Notes: generated from the sequence alone by a model not told the origin. Shown: positions 42,339 to 51,762, numbered from the stretch's first letter. The stretch: DNA of 64,000 nt from Klebsiella quasivariicola (GCF_002269255.1 NZ_CP022823.1:4092001-4156000); one strand, 5' to 3'. Translations and numbers: made by a program.

Positions 42339-44804
42339 GTGGCCAGTGAATTTTCAGTCGGCGTCATTATTGGCGGCATTGTCGGGAGTAGCTTCCGCTC
42401 AGCCGTCAGCGGTACCCGACGCGCCCTTGATTCCCTGGGCGATACATCGCGCCGCCTGCAGGAACGCCAAAACGCCTTAACCCGTGCAACAGAACGCTAT
42501 GGTCAGTTGGGTTCTTCCCGGATGCAGCGCCTCAACAGCGACCTGCTGCGGGTAAGCCGCACAATGGAGCAAATTGAGCGCCAGCAGCGCCGTCTGTCGG
42601 CGGTGTCGGCCACCAGTGATGCGCTGAAGTCCAACCGTATGGCGCTCTATGGTCAGGGAGCAGAGACTTACGGCATCGCCCGAACGCTGGGTGCACCGGT
42701 CATGGCCTCAGTCAAACAATATGCCTCGTTTGAATCGCAGTTGCGGGATATCAGTGTCACTGGTGATCTGGATTCAAGGCAGGAACGTGCAATTGGCCTG
42801 GCTATCAGACAGGCCTCGCTGAAGGTTAACCAACTGCAGGAGTCTCTGTTAGGGGGAGTCGGACAATTAGTTGCTGATGGTATGGCCCCCGAACGGGCAG
42901 CAACGTTTGCAGAGATGCTTGGAAAGACCGCTACAGCAACCAAAGCCGATATGACCGACCTTGCCAAAATGACTTATGCCTTCAGCGATGCACTCAGAAT
43001 CACTGATGCGAAAGAACTTGAACAGGCATTTGGTATTGCGGCAACAGGAGCCAAACTTGGGTCATTTGAGCTGAAGGATATGGCAAAAGCATTACCCGGT
43101 ATGGCTAAAGCCTTCGCTGCTCGTGGTATTTATGGAAAAGATGCGATTACCCAGATCGTCGCCAGTCTGGAAGTTGGTAAAGGCAGCGGCTCAGCGGAAG
43201 AGGCCGTCACCAATATGTCAAACTGGCTGGCGGCGATGGGGCGCGGAGATACCATCCAGAAATATGCTAAAGCCGGGGTGGATTACCAGGGGTCAATGCA
43301 GAATTACGTCGCTCAGGGCTTCTCACAGTATGAAGCCTCACTGATGATTGCCAACCGTTTTATCGACGGTAAAGGTAAGGCGTTTTTACAGCAATGGAAA
43401 GCAGCAGGCTCAAGAGGCGATCAGGAAGGCCAGCAGAAGCTAATGGAGTCATTTGGTCTGGCAGAAGTCTTCACTGATATTCAGACCGTTAACCATTTAC
43501 TGTCAATGCGTCAGGGCTGGGATAAATACCTTTCCAGCAAGCAGGAAATGAATACCCCGTCAGCAATGTCTACGCTGGATAAGGATGCTGCAAAACAAAA
43601 TAATACGCTCGAAGGTCGTTGGCGCAGAACTCAGATTGGTTTTAACGAGGCAGCCATCAGCATTGGTGAGTCACTACGCCCGGCCTTGATCCAACTGGGT
43701 GAGACTTTTATTCCTTTAATGGACAGTGTCGGCAAATGGATAGCGGCAAACCCGCAAATCGTCAGCGGCACCATAAAGGTTGTAGGAGCATTACTCGCTT
43801 TCAAGATGGCCACTATCGGTCTCAAGCTGGGGCTGAATCTCCTTATTTCCCCCTTTGTTAACGTCTGGAAAAATGCCGTTTTACTGCGGGCCAACTGGCT
43901 TCGACTGTCGCTTGCACTCGGTGAAGGCGGTAAGCTCCGCTGGCTGGTGACCGGCTTCAGCGCCGTCGCCAGAGGAGCCAGAACACTGGGTGGTGTGCTG
44001 TCAGGTGGGCTGGTTCGCGGCATTATGATCGCCGGGCGGGCCGTTCTCTGGATTGGCCGGGCGCTGCTGATGAATCCCATTGGTCTCGCCATCACCGCCG
44101 TCGCGGCAGCAGCTTACCTTATTTATCGCAACTGGGGCGCAGTCAGTAGCTGGTTTAAACAGCGCTGGGCTGACATTAAAGAGGCGTTTAATGGCGGTGT
44201 CGTGGGGATTGGTAAGCTGCTGATTAACTGGTCGCCGGTTGGTCTGCTCTATAAAGCCTTTGCGGCTGCGCTGAAATACCTCGGTGTTGATCTGCCAGCG
44301 AAGTTCACCGACTTCGGTGGCCATCTTATCGACGGGTTAATAAACGGCATCAAAAACAAATGGGAGTCGCTCAAAACTACCGTCACAGACATGGGCGACA
44401 GTGTTGGCGGCTGGTTTAAGGAAAAGCTGGGCATTCATTCGCCGAGCCGTGTGTTTATAGGCTTTGGTGACAACATTGCGCAGGGGGCCGCTATCGGCCT
44501 GCAGCGCACCACACCACTTGCTGCACTGGCCGGGCAGCGTCTGGCCACTGAAATGACACCGGATGTTCCCCGTATCCCGTCGCCGGAAATCATGGCGGCG
44601 GGATATTCAGGTCGTGGCGCAGCTGCAACTGGCAGCGGAACATCTGGCGGTATCCAGGTCAGCTTTAATCCTCAGTTTTTCCTCAATGGCAAAGAAACCG
44701 CAGCGCCTGACGGGTTGACCGGCGTACTGAATATGAGCCTGCATGAGCTGGAGAAAATGCTGGAGCGTCTGCTGGCTCAGCAACAACGCAGGAGGTACAG
44801 CTGA
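42339..44804 (+). CDS. Tail tape-measure protein
   Basis: 821 residues, the longest phage protein. An N-terminal helical region (RLQERQNALTRATERYGQLGS), a TP901-type core (KQYASFESQLRDISVTGDLD ... GVGQLVADGM) and central hydrophobic segments (about 480-520, 545-595) are seen, then GIHSPSRVFIGFGDNIAQG. It sets tail length and helps DNA entry. Overlaps the gpU-like gene. Confidence 0.92.
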   Translation: MASEFSVGVIIGGIVGSSFRSAVSGTRRALDSLGDTSRRLQERQNALTRATERYGQLGSSRMQRLNSDLLRVSRTMEQIERQQRRLSAVSATSDALKSNRMALYGQGAETYGIARTLGAPVMASVKQYASFESQLRDISVTGDLDSRQERAIGLAIRQASLKVNQLQESLLGGVGQLVADGMAPERAATFAEMLGKTATATKADMTDLAKMTYAFSDALRITDAKELEQAFGIAATGAKLGSFELKDMAKALPGMAKAFAARGIYGKDAITQIVASLEVGKGSGSAEEAVTNMSNWLAAMGRGDTIQKYAKAGVDYQGSMQNYVAQGFSQYEASLMIANRFIDGKGKAFLQQWKAAGSRGDQEGQQKLMESFGLAEVFTDIQTVNHLLSMRQGWDKYLSSKQEMNTPSAMSTLDKDAAKQNNTLEGRWRRTQIGFNEAAISIGESLRPALIQLGETFIPLMDSVGKWIAANPQIVSGTIKVVGALLAFKMATIGLKLGLNLLISPFVNVWKNAVLLRANWLRLSLALGEGGKLRWLVTGFSAVARGARTLGGVLSGGLVRGIMIAGRAVLWIGRALLMNPIGLAITAVAAAAYLIYRNWGAVSSWFKQRWADIKEAFNGGVVGIGKLLINWSPVGLLYKAFAAALKYLGVDLPAKFTDFGGHLIDGLINGIKNKWESLKTTVTDMGDSVGGWFKEKLGIHSPSRVFIGFGDNIAQGAAIGLQRTTPLAALAGQRLATEMTPDVPRIPSPEIMAAGYSGRGAAATGSGTSGGIQVSFNPQFFLNGKETAAPDGLTGVLNMSLHELEKMLERLLAQQQRRRYS

Positions 44805-45688
44805 TGTTTGCAGTATTGGGTGATATTGAGTTTGAACTGATTACCTACTGGGACGGCTTCGAGGTCACGTTCGGCGTCGATTATGCGGAGCATCCCCGTA
44901 TCGAGGGTAAGCCCGGCCTGCAGTTCGTTGGCGATAAGCTGGACGAAATCCAGATAAGCCTGGTCTTCCATCAGCACTATTGTGTGCCCGACGTGGAGCT
45001 GGCGAGACTGCGAACGGCCATGAAGGCCCATCAAGCGCTGGCGCTGGTCTTCGGCAACGGTGACTATCGCGGCTGGTTCGTGATTACCGATGTTACTGCG
45101 ACCAGCGAGCAGACCGACAGCACCGGCAACGTGCTGGCCGTCAATGCCACCGCGTCTCTCCGGGAGTACATCGGCGACCCGAAAAACCCGCTACAGCCAC
45201 CCGCAATACGCACGCAGGTTCCCGGCGTCGGGGCGGTCTCCGGTGCCGTTCCTTCACCTTCCGGGGTAGCGCAGTACGTCCGCGACGGCGTCAACTACGC
45301 CAAACAGGCGCAGTCTGTTCTCCAGACCACCATCAGTGCCGTTCGGGTGGCGCAGAAAATGAAGGATAACCCCGCCGTTGCACTGACCCGCGTACCGGGG
45401 TTGATGAGCGGGCTGGGCAACGTGTCCGGGGCGTTGGGTCAAAGCGTTCCGGCATTTAATGCGCTTTCTGAATCCATGCCTGATGCCATCAGTCTGGCCA
45501 GAGCCACCAGTGATGCGGCCACGTATGTACAACAGGCACAGTCTTCACTGAGCGGCGTGGACGGCAGCAATATCGCAGCGGCGCTGGATGCCGTTTCCGG
45601 GCAGCTTAACTCCGCCAGCACCACCTTCACCCGTATGTCGCCGGGGTTAAGCACCATGGCAGCCAAAATTCTGGCGAGGAGTGTGTGA
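44804..45688 (+). CDS. Tail protein U-like (P2 gpU family, extended)
   Basis: 294 residues. The first 125 (FAVLGDIEFELITYWDGFEVTFGVDY, RIEGKPGLQFVGDKLDEI, YRGWFVITDVTATSEQTDS) follow P2 gpU; the remaining 170 are a low-complexity helical extension not found in P2 gpU. Mu gpN, which sits at this place, is an alternative name. Probably a tail-terminator or tube-end component. Confidence 0.82.
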   Translation: MFAVLGDIEFELITYWDGFEVTFGVDYAEHPRIEGKPGLQFVGDKLDEIQISLVFHQHYCVPDVELARLRTAMKAHQALALVFGNGDYRGWFVITDVTATSEQTDSTGNVLAVNATASLREYIGDPKNPLQPPAIRTQVPGVGAVSGAVPSPSGVAQYVRDGVNYAKQAQSVLQTTISAVRVAQKMKDNPAVALTRVPGLMSGLGNVSGALGQSVPAFNALSESMPDAISLARATSDAATYVQQAQSSLSGVDGSNIAAALDAVSGQLNSASTTFTRMSPGLSTMAAKILARSV

Positions 45689-45900
45689 TGTTTCTTGAAC
45701 ATGTCACCCGTGACGGAGAGCGCTGGGACTCTCTCGCATGGCAGTACTACGGCGACCCGCTGGGCTATCCCCGGATAATTGCCGCCAATCCACACGTGGC
45801 CATCACGCCGGTGCTGCCCTCCGGGCTGTTGTTACTGATTCCGGTTATCGAGGCTGAAGAAGCCAGTACAGAAGAGGATATTGCCCCATGGCTGAGATAA
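45688..45900 (+). CDS. Tail protein X (LysM-like)
   Basis: 70 residues beginning MFLEHVTRDGERWDSLAWQYYGD; the WDSLA and YYGDPLGYPRIIAANP pattern is a small LysM-type fold as in P2 gpX. ATG 45688 overlaps the previous stop. Overlaps the D gene by 13 nt. Confidence 0.88.
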   Translation: MFLEHVTRDGERWDSLAWQYYGDPLGYPRIIAANPHVAITPVLPSGLLLLIPVIEAEEASTEEDIAPWLR

Positions 45901-47057
45901 ACAGCCCTGCACAAGCCGCATCAGCGTTAACCGGCGTCAGCGATGTTCTGAGTCCGGTGTTCACGCTATGGTATCTGCAGAAGAACATCACCACCGATAT
46001 CGCCCCCTATGTCACCCGCGTAACCTACAGCGATAACATCAAAAGCGAGTCCGATACCATTGAGGTGGAACTGGACGACACCGATGGCCGCTGGCTGGAT
46101 AAGTGGTATCCGGGCAAGGGTGACACGCTGACGCTGAAAATGGGTTATCAGGGCGAGAAGCTGCTGTCCTGCGGTACGTTCTCTATAGACGAGATCGAGG
46201 TGAGTTCGCCCGCGTCCGTTGTCGCTATCCGGGGCGTGGCCACGTCGGTCAACAACGCCCTGCGGACAAAATCCAGTCGTGGTTTCGAGAGCACCACGCT
46301 GGCGGCCATCGCCGGACGGATTGCCAAAAAGCATCAGCTGAAGCTGGTTGGCAGTATTGAGTCCATCAAAATTGACCGGGTGACCCAGTATGCTGAAACG
46401 GACGTGGGCTTCCTGCGCCGACTGGCCAGCGAGTATGGTTATGCCGTGAAAGTGGTCAGCGACCAGCTGGTTTTTTCTCATCTTGCCACGTTACGCGGTC
46501 AGGAGCCGATCAGGCAGTTAAAGCCGCAGGATGTGGACAGCTTTTCCCTGCGTGACACCATCAACCGCGTCTACAAATCCGCGAAGGTAAAACACCAGAA
46601 GAGCAGCGATAAAAAGCTGATCGTTTATGAAGCTGATGGCGGTACCAGCGAAAGCGACAAACAAACCAAAGGCGGTAAGGTCACCAGTGCCGACTCACTG
46701 AAGGTCAACAGCCGCGTCAGTGATCCGGACAGCGCCCGGATTAAAGCAGATTCGGCGCTGGCCAGGCATAACGAATACCAGCAGAACGGCTCGCTGACGC
46801 TGATGGGGACGCCTCAGTTGACTGCAGGCAACAAAATTGAACTGGTGGGTTTTGGTCAGTTATCCGGGCCATGGCTGATAACTACTGCCCGCCATGCGTT
46901 TGACCGTAACAGCGGCTACATCACCGAACTGGAAGTGGCACGAGGGCCGGTTACGCAGGGCAAAGCGAAGAAAGGTAAAAAGACCGGAAAAACCCAGACG
47001 CTGACCGTCTATAAACCGGACGGCAGCACGTCCACGGTAATAAAGGAGAAAAAATAA
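45888..47057 (+). CDS. Baseplate hub protein (P2 gpD / Mu gp44-like)
   Basis: 389 residues. The pattern WYLQKNITTDIAPYVTRVTYSDN, DTIEVELDDTDGRWLDKWYPGKGD and AETDVGFLRRLASEYGYAVKV marks the late-control D / hub family. Trimeric hub that holds the spike and tube. Basic C-terminus (KAKKGKKTGK). Confidence 0.9.
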   Translation: MAEINSPAQAASALTGVSDVLSPVFTLWYLQKNITTDIAPYVTRVTYSDNIKSESDTIEVELDDTDGRWLDKWYPGKGDTLTLKMGYQGEKLLSCGTFSIDEIEVSSPASVVAIRGVATSVNNALRTKSSRGFESTTLAAIAGRIAKKHQLKLVGSIESIKIDRVTQYAETDVGFLRRLASEYGYAVKVVSDQLVFSHLATLRGQEPIRQLKPQDVDSFSLRDTINRVYKSAKVKHQKSSDKKLIVYEADGGTSESDKQTKGGKVTSADSLKVNSRVSDPDSARIKADSALARHNEYQQNGSLTLMGTPQLTAGNKIELVGFGQLSGPWLITTARHAFDRNSGYITELEVARGPVTQGKAKKGKKTGKTQTLTVYKPDGSTSTVIKEKK

Positions 47058-47569
47058 TGACAGGCGTCACTCGTCAGGTCGGTACGGTCAGCGCCGTCGA
47101 TGCCGACAAGGTTCAGGCCCGCGTTCGTCTGCCGGAATGCGATAACCTGCGCACTAACTGGCTTAACGTGCTGCAGCGCAATACCCAGGATAACAAGGAT
47201 TACTGGCTCCCTGACGTGGGGGAGCAGGTTGAAGTGCTGCTCGATGCCAACGGCGAGGATGGTGTCATTCTGGGCGCGGTGTACTCAGAAGTCGATAAAC
47301 CGCCGTTCAGCGACAAACATGTCCGGGGCACGAAATACGCGGATGGCGCAGAGTTCAGCTATAACCGTGCGACCCATACGCTGACAGTCAAAGGTGGTAT
47401 CGAGCATGTGGTGATCGAGGTTGCAGTGGGTATCAGCCTGAAGGGGAAAACCATTGATTTGACCGCTGACACCACCACGGTGAACGGCAACCTTGAAATC
47501 AACGGCAATGCCCACTCGACAGGCAGCATGCTCTCTGACGGCCCGAACTCTAATCACCATTCCCACTGA
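47057..47569 (+). CDS. Baseplate spike (P2 gpV / Mu gp45-like)
   Basis: 170 residues: OB-fold N-terminus (RQVGTVSAVDADKVQARVRLPE), beta-helix repeats (TVKGGIEHVVIEVAVGISLKGKTIDLTADTTTVNGN) and a histidine-rich tip ending HHSH. P2 and Mu spikes hold an iron ion through an HxH at the tip. It pierces the outer membrane. Confidence 0.9.
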   Translation: MTGVTRQVGTVSAVDADKVQARVRLPECDNLRTNWLNVLQRNTQDNKDYWLPDVGEQVEVLLDANGEDGVILGAVYSEVDKPPFSDKHVRGTKYADGAEFSYNRATHTLTVKGGIEHVVIEVAVGISLKGKTIDLTADTTTVNGNLEINGNAHSTGSMLSDGPNSNHHSH

Positions 47570-47623
47570 CCTTCTTAAACGCCTTTAATATCGGCGTTCC
47601 CGCACAGGGGCAATACTGCCCCC

Positions 47624-47971
47624 ATGAAAACAACCTCAGTATTCTGGCAACCGGCTCTGCAGGCCCCTGGCGAAATCGTCCGGGGGCTGGATGATATCTG
47701 GCAGGCCATTCAAATCATCCTGCGTACTCCTCGCGGCAGCGACCCGCATCGCCCGGAGTTCGGCAGCAATCTGCACCTTTATATCGACTGGCCTATTGAC
47801 CGGGCTATTCCGCATGTGGTGCGCGAATCCGTCGATGCCATTCGCCGCTGGGAGCCTCGCTGCCAGCTTATGTCGGTTAAACCCGCCGTCGACGGCGAAC
47901 ATCTTACGCTCCGGGTGAGCTGGAAAGGCTCTGACGGACAACCCCGGACTCAGGAGTTGCTATGGCGCTGA
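47624..47971 (+). CDS. Baseplate protein W (gp25-like)
   Basis: 115 residues with the gp25 pattern (GLDDIWQAIQIILRTPRGSDPHRPEFGSNLH). It starts sheath assembly at the baseplate. Overlaps gpJ by 10 nt. The 54 nt before it hold no gene. Confidence 0.9.
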   Translation: MKTTSVFWQPALQAPGEIVRGLDDIWQAIQIILRTPRGSDPHRPEFGSNLHLYIDWPIDRAIPHVVRESVDAIRRWEPRCQLMSVKPAVDGEHLTLRVSWKGSDGQPRTQELLWR

Positions 47972-49065
47972 CAGAACCCGATTTTATTGAACGTGATGCT
48001 GACAAAATCACGGCTGAAATGATTGCACAGTACGAAGCCGCAACTGGCAAGACGCTATACCCCGCTCAGGCTGAGCGCCTGTTGATTGACCTGTGGGCAT
48101 ACCGCGAAATGCTGGTCAGGGTGGCGGCGCAGGAAGCGGCCAAACAGAATCTGGTCGCCTTTGCCCGTGAGCCGATGATTGATTACCTCGGTGAACTGGT
48201 TGGTGTATACCGACTGGCCGCGCAGCCTGCCACCACCACGCTCCAGTTCTCCGTGGATGAGGAACTGGCCATTGATGTGCTGATTCCGGCAGGTACCCGC
48301 GTCAGCGCTTCCGACAGCATTATTTTTGCAACCGATACGGACGTAGTGCTGAAAGCCGGATTGCTGCTTGTCAATGCCACGGCCACCTGTACCGAGCCGG
48401 GAGCCGCAGGCAACGGCTGGCAGCCTGCGCAGGTCCGTCAGTTGCTCGATGAGATTGATAACGTCGACCTGCAGGTGACCAATATGGCGGCCAGTTCTGG
48501 CGGTTCTGAGCAGGAAGACAATGACAGGCTCCGCGAGCGTATCAAACTGGCCCCGGAATCATTCACCAACGCCGGAAGCCGTATGGCATACCGCTTTCAT
48601 GCCATGCAGGCCCATCCCAATATTGTCGATGTTGCCGTGCTTTCCCCGGTTCCCGGCACTGTAGAACTGTATCCGCTGCTCAGCACCGGCTTGCCGGACG
48701 ACAGCATCCTTACGCTTGTAGAGAGTTTATGCTCGGACGAAAAAGTCAGGCCGCTCACTGATACCGTGCGGGCTAAAACACCTGTGCAGGTGGATTACGC
48801 CATTGAAGCCAACATCACTATCTATCGTGACCAGGATGCTAACTCTATAAAGGACAACGCCAACAGCGCCATACAGAACTGGGTAGCGTCCCGTACCGCC
48901 ACGCTGGGGCGCGATATTGTCCCCAGCCAGATTATCAGCGTGCTGTCCGTTGCCGGGGTCTACCAGGTCGAACTGGTGACACCGGTGCTGAAGGTGGTGG
49001 CAGAAAACGAATGGGCAAACTGCACGGCGATCACTCTTAACATGACCGGGGTGTCCGATGGCTGA
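47962..49065 (+). CDS. Baseplate wedge protein J (Mu gp47-like)
   Basis: 367 residues. Typical baseplate J features: RLLIDLWAYREMLVRVAAQEAAKQNL, PATTTLQFSVDEELAIDVLIPAGTRVSASD and SSGGSEQEDNDRLRERIKLAPESF. Overlaps gpI by eight nt. Confidence 0.92.
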   Translation: MALTEPDFIERDADKITAEMIAQYEAATGKTLYPAQAERLLIDLWAYREMLVRVAAQEAAKQNLVAFAREPMIDYLGELVGVYRLAAQPATTTLQFSVDEELAIDVLIPAGTRVSASDSIIFATDTDVVLKAGLLLVNATATCTEPGAAGNGWQPAQVRQLLDEIDNVDLQVTNMAASSGGSEQEDNDRLRERIKLAPESFTNAGSRMAYRFHAMQAHPNIVDVAVLSPVPGTVELYPLLSTGLPDDSILTLVESLCSDEKVRPLTDTVRAKTPVQVDYAIEANITIYRDQDANSIKDNANSAIQNWVASRTATLGRDIVPSQIISVLSVAGVYQVELVTPVLKVVAENEWANCTAITLNMTGVSDG

Positions 49066-49636
49066 GCCGCTACAACTCCCGCCGCCGCTTGAGGGTGATA
49101 TCAGCCTCAGAACGCTGGGAAAACTGGCCGGGCGGCTGGATAACATCGACCTGAGCGTACTGATGGTCTATCTCGTCGATATCGTCGACAGTTCCGCGCT
49201 GCCATGGCTGGGCGAGCAGTTCTCGCTGTTTGGCGATGGCTGGGAGCTGGCGGAATCGGACGATGTACGCCGCATGCTTATCAAATCTGCTATCGAGCTG
49301 CACCGCTATAAAGGGACGCCGTGGTCAATCCGGGAAATTATCCGCCGTTTCGGCTTCGGCGAAGTGGATCTGATTGAAGGCACTGGCCAGATTGGCTACG
49401 ACGGCAAACACACGTACAACGGGCTTTTCGTCCATGGCGATGCAGAAGCCTGGGCGGTCTATCGCGTCATCCTTCAGCAGCCCATTACTAACGATCAGGC
49501 AGCACTTTTACGCCAGACGCTCGCTGCCTTTGCTCCGGCCCGCTGCCATCTGGCGAGCCTTGAGTATCAGTCTGTCGCCATTCGCTACAACAACACCGTC
49601 AACTATGACGGTAGCTATAACCACGGGAGCAGTTAA
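49058..49636 (+). CDS. Baseplate/tail protein I (Mu gp48-like)
   Basis: 192 residues. LPWLGEQFSLFGDGWELAESDDVRRMLIKSAIELHRYKGTPWSI matches the P2 gpI/phage tail protein I family, which links the fibres to the wedge. Confidence 0.9.
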   Translation: MAEPLQLPPPLEGDISLRTLGKLAGRLDNIDLSVLMVYLVDIVDSSALPWLGEQFSLFGDGWELAESDDVRRMLIKSAIELHRYKGTPWSIREIIRRFGFGEVDLIEGTGQIGYDGKHTYNGLFVHGDAEAWAVYRVILQQPITNDQAALLRQTLAAFAPARCHLASLEYQSVAIRYNNTVNYDGSYNHGSS

Positions 49637-49638
49637 TT

Positions 49639-50799
49639 ATGGCAAACCTACCTGAAACCCCGCAGTGGGAAGAAGGCATCTACCAGATTGAGGTCTCTGA
49701 CCCCGTTCTGGGTGGGCCTGACGGAATTTCTAACCGTCAGGGTAAACAACTGGCCAGCCGCACGCTGTACCTGAAGCAACAGGTTGAAAAAGGCGGTTCT
49801 GATCTTGCGAAACACATCGCGGCAGCAGACCCGCATACCCAGTACGCACCGAAAGCCAGCCCGACATTCACCGGCACGCCAACAGCGCCCACGCCTGCAA
49901 ATAGCGATAACAGCAAGAAGCTGGCGACGACTGAGTTTGTGGCCAAAGCACTTGCAGCGCTTGCAGGCAGCGCCCCTGAGACGCTGGATACGCTTAAAGA
50001 GCTGGCGGATGCCCTCGGTAACGATCCGAATTTTGCGACCACGGTGCTTAACAAACTGGCGGAGAAGCTGGCCAAAGACCAGAACGGCGCAGATATTCCT
50101 GACCCGGCGCTCTTTGTCAAAAACCTTGGTTTGGGAGATGCGAGCGGATACGTTGGTAGGCTGCTAAAAATACAGGTATTCACTGCCAGCGGGACAGTGA
50201 CAAAAACGCCAGGCGCAAAAAAATGGCGAATTAAATGTCTCGGTGGGGGGGGCGGCAGTTCAGCTGCACCGGCAACGGGTAGTAACGAGGTTTCCGTGAG
50301 TAACGGGGGCGGCGCAGGGGCATATGCTGAGGGCATTTATGACGTATCGTCAATAACAACGGCGTCAGTCGTCATCGGTTCAGGCGGTGCAGGAGGAACG
50401 GCGGATTCAATATACGGCGCTGACGGCGGAGCTAGCTCAGTTGGTTCGTTTATTTCATCGCCCGGCGGGAAAGTTGGATTACCCGCCGGCCCGGCAAACC
50501 CACCATTTCAGCCCGTGGCCAATACTAACAGCGATGGCCCGACTGGGTGGAATATTGTCGGCTCATCTGGAGCAGGGGCAGAACCAGCCGTAGCTGTTAC
50601 ATATAGCTATGCCGCTGGCTCGCGTGGTTCAAATAGTATATTTGGGGTAGGCGGATCGATTCCTGCAATTAATGACCCGGCAAATCCCGGTGGGGGCTAT
50701 GGTTCTGGAGCATCCGGCTGTTCGAATGGCTCATCCCAACCAGCTAAATCAGGCGCAGCGGGACGCCCGGGAATCGTAATCATTGAGGAGCTGGCATAA
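49639..50799 (+). CDS. Tail fibre protein (active orientation), glycine-rich receptor-binding end
   Basis: 386 residues. A constant N-terminus (to about residue 165, with YAPKASPTFTGTPTAPTP and ALADALGNDP-type repeats) is followed by a variable glycine-rich C-terminus (CLGGGGGSS, GSGGAGGT, PGGGYGSGASG) ending PGIVIIEEL. The switch occurs at the crossover site (50118-50138) within VKNLGLG. Glycine-rich ends like this act as receptor-binding tips in other phages. The fibre sets host range. Confidence 0.86.
   Translation: MANLPETPQWEEGIYQIEVSDPVLGGPDGISNRQGKQLASRTLYLKQQVEKGGSDLAKHIAAADPHTQYAPKASPTFTGTPTAPTPANSDNSKKLATTEFVAKALAALAGSAPETLDTLKELADALGNDPNFATTVLNKLAEKLAKDQNGADIPDPALFVKNLGLGDASGYVGRLLKIQVFTASGTVTKTPGAKKWRIKCLGGGGGSSAAPATGSNEVSVSNGGGAGAYAEGIYDVSSITTASVVIGSGGAGGTADSIYGADGGASSVGSFISSPGGKVGLPAGPANPPFQPVANTNSDGPTGWNIVGSSGAGAEPAVAVTYSYAAGSRGSNSIFGVGGSIPAINDPANPGGGYGSGASGCSNGSSQPAKSGAAGRPGIVIIEELA
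50118..50138 (+). repeat. Invertible-segment crossover site, left copy (gix-like)
   Basis: Central AAACC-type/GGTTT dyad: AAAAACCTTGGTTTGGGAGA. The 21-nt core has an exact inverted copy at 51742-51762, and each lies in the fibre coding frame (KNLGLG). Confidence 0.88.
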
Positions 50800-50981
50800 T
50801 GAGTAATTATGCGCTAGTTAAAAATGGCGTCGTTGAAAATGTTGTTGTATGGGATGGCACTGGAGACATTTTCGATGATTATATTACTGTGAATATTGAC
50901 GACATATCGGCTGGTATCGACTGGACATATGACGGAGAGGCATTTGCCCCTCCGCCAGAAATTACTCCGCAGGAGGCGTAG
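50799..50981 (+). CDS. Short tail-fibre assembly-like protein (plus orientation)
   Basis: 60 residues beginning MSNYALVKNGVVENVVVWDG; begins at the fibre stop. Similar to the N-terminal part of short chaperones that pair with glycine-rich fibres. Its end overlaps the convergent Tfa gene by 20 nt. Confidence 0.6.
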   Translation: MSNYALVKNGVVENVVVWDGTGDIFDDYITVNIDDISAGIDWTYDGEAFAPPPEITPQEA

Positions 50982-51393
50982 GCCATTCAATATCTGGCGC
51001 ACCGGAAGTATCGACCAGCTCCAGTGCGTCCAGATAATCCAGCCACAAATTATATTGCACCAGTTCCTCACCTTTCAGGCGACCAATCGCCGCTTTACCA
51101 GGCCATTGCTTACTGTTTATGTATTCGTTGACCTGATTAATCAATTGCTGCTTTTTCAGTTCGGCTGCGGCAATTTGTTCCTCATGAGTTGGCGGTGGAA
51201 TATCAATCCATGCAGGCATTCCGTCGATGACACCTCTGTATTTTCCTTCTGGTGCTTCCTTCATAAATTCGGCAGCAACAGTGTCGTCAATTTCGATTCC
51301 ATCATCGGGCCATTCGCCGGATTCCTGATAAGCGATTTTAAGCTCCACAGGGAAAAACGCATTTTTATCGGCACTGAAAATATATTTCTGCAT
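50962..51393 (-). CDS. Tail fibre assembly protein of the inverted set (Tfa/gpU-type)
   Basis: 143 residues: YIFSADKNAFFPVELKIAYQESGEWPDDGIEI, then the conserved TPPAE end. Member of the Caudovirales tail fibre assembly family. It lies on the minus strand downstream of the silent fibre tip, so it is expressed only after inversion puts it in line. Confidence 0.85.
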   Translation of the reverse strand: MQKYIFSADKNAFFPVELKIAYQESGEWPDDGIEIDDTVAAEFMKEAPEGKYRGVIDGMPAWIDIPPPTHEEQIAAAELKKQQLINQVNEYINSKQWPGKAAIGRLKGEELVQYNLWLDYLDALELVDTSGAPDIEWPTPPAE

Positions 51394-51395
51394 TT

Positions 51396-51762
51396 CTACC
51401 GTCCTATCGAAATATAACTGAATCTGTATTGCTGTGAGATATCACTGGTTGCCACACGCCACGCTGAATTACTGATATGTTCAAAATTTACAGACAAAAC
51501 CTGCGGGGCAGGAATCGACGGGTCTGACTGAACGGCATCAGACATAACACTGACTGAAACCATCGGCTGATTAGGGAATGGTATAGGGAAGTGTCCACTG
51601 ATAAAGCGGGTCGTGTTTCCTGCAAAAGTGCCAAACTGAACAATATATCCACCTGGTAGCCTGAACCATCCCGAACCAGAAGCGAATGCTCCCATATCCG
51701 GTATCTGATTATCTCCTGTGCCCACATCCCTTTTCGCCGCTTCTCCCAAACCAAGGTTTTTG
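51396..51762 (-). CDS. Silent alternative tail-fibre C-terminus
   Basis: From the right crossover site, the minus strand encodes KNLGLGEAAKRDVGTGDNQIPDMGAF then a beta-rich tip (WFRLPGGYIVQFGTFAG, ending YRFSYISIGR). The first part matches the plus fibre at its crossover, so inversion would attach this tip to the constant N-terminus. It lacks its own start. Different tip type from the plus one (no glycine-rich repeats). Confidence 0.82.
51742..51762 (-). repeat. Invertible-segment crossover site, right copy (gix-like)
   Basis: Exact inverted copy of the 21-nt core at 50118-50138 (here TCTCCCAAACCAAGG then TTTTTG). It lies about 65 nt before the invertase start. Confidence 0.88.
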
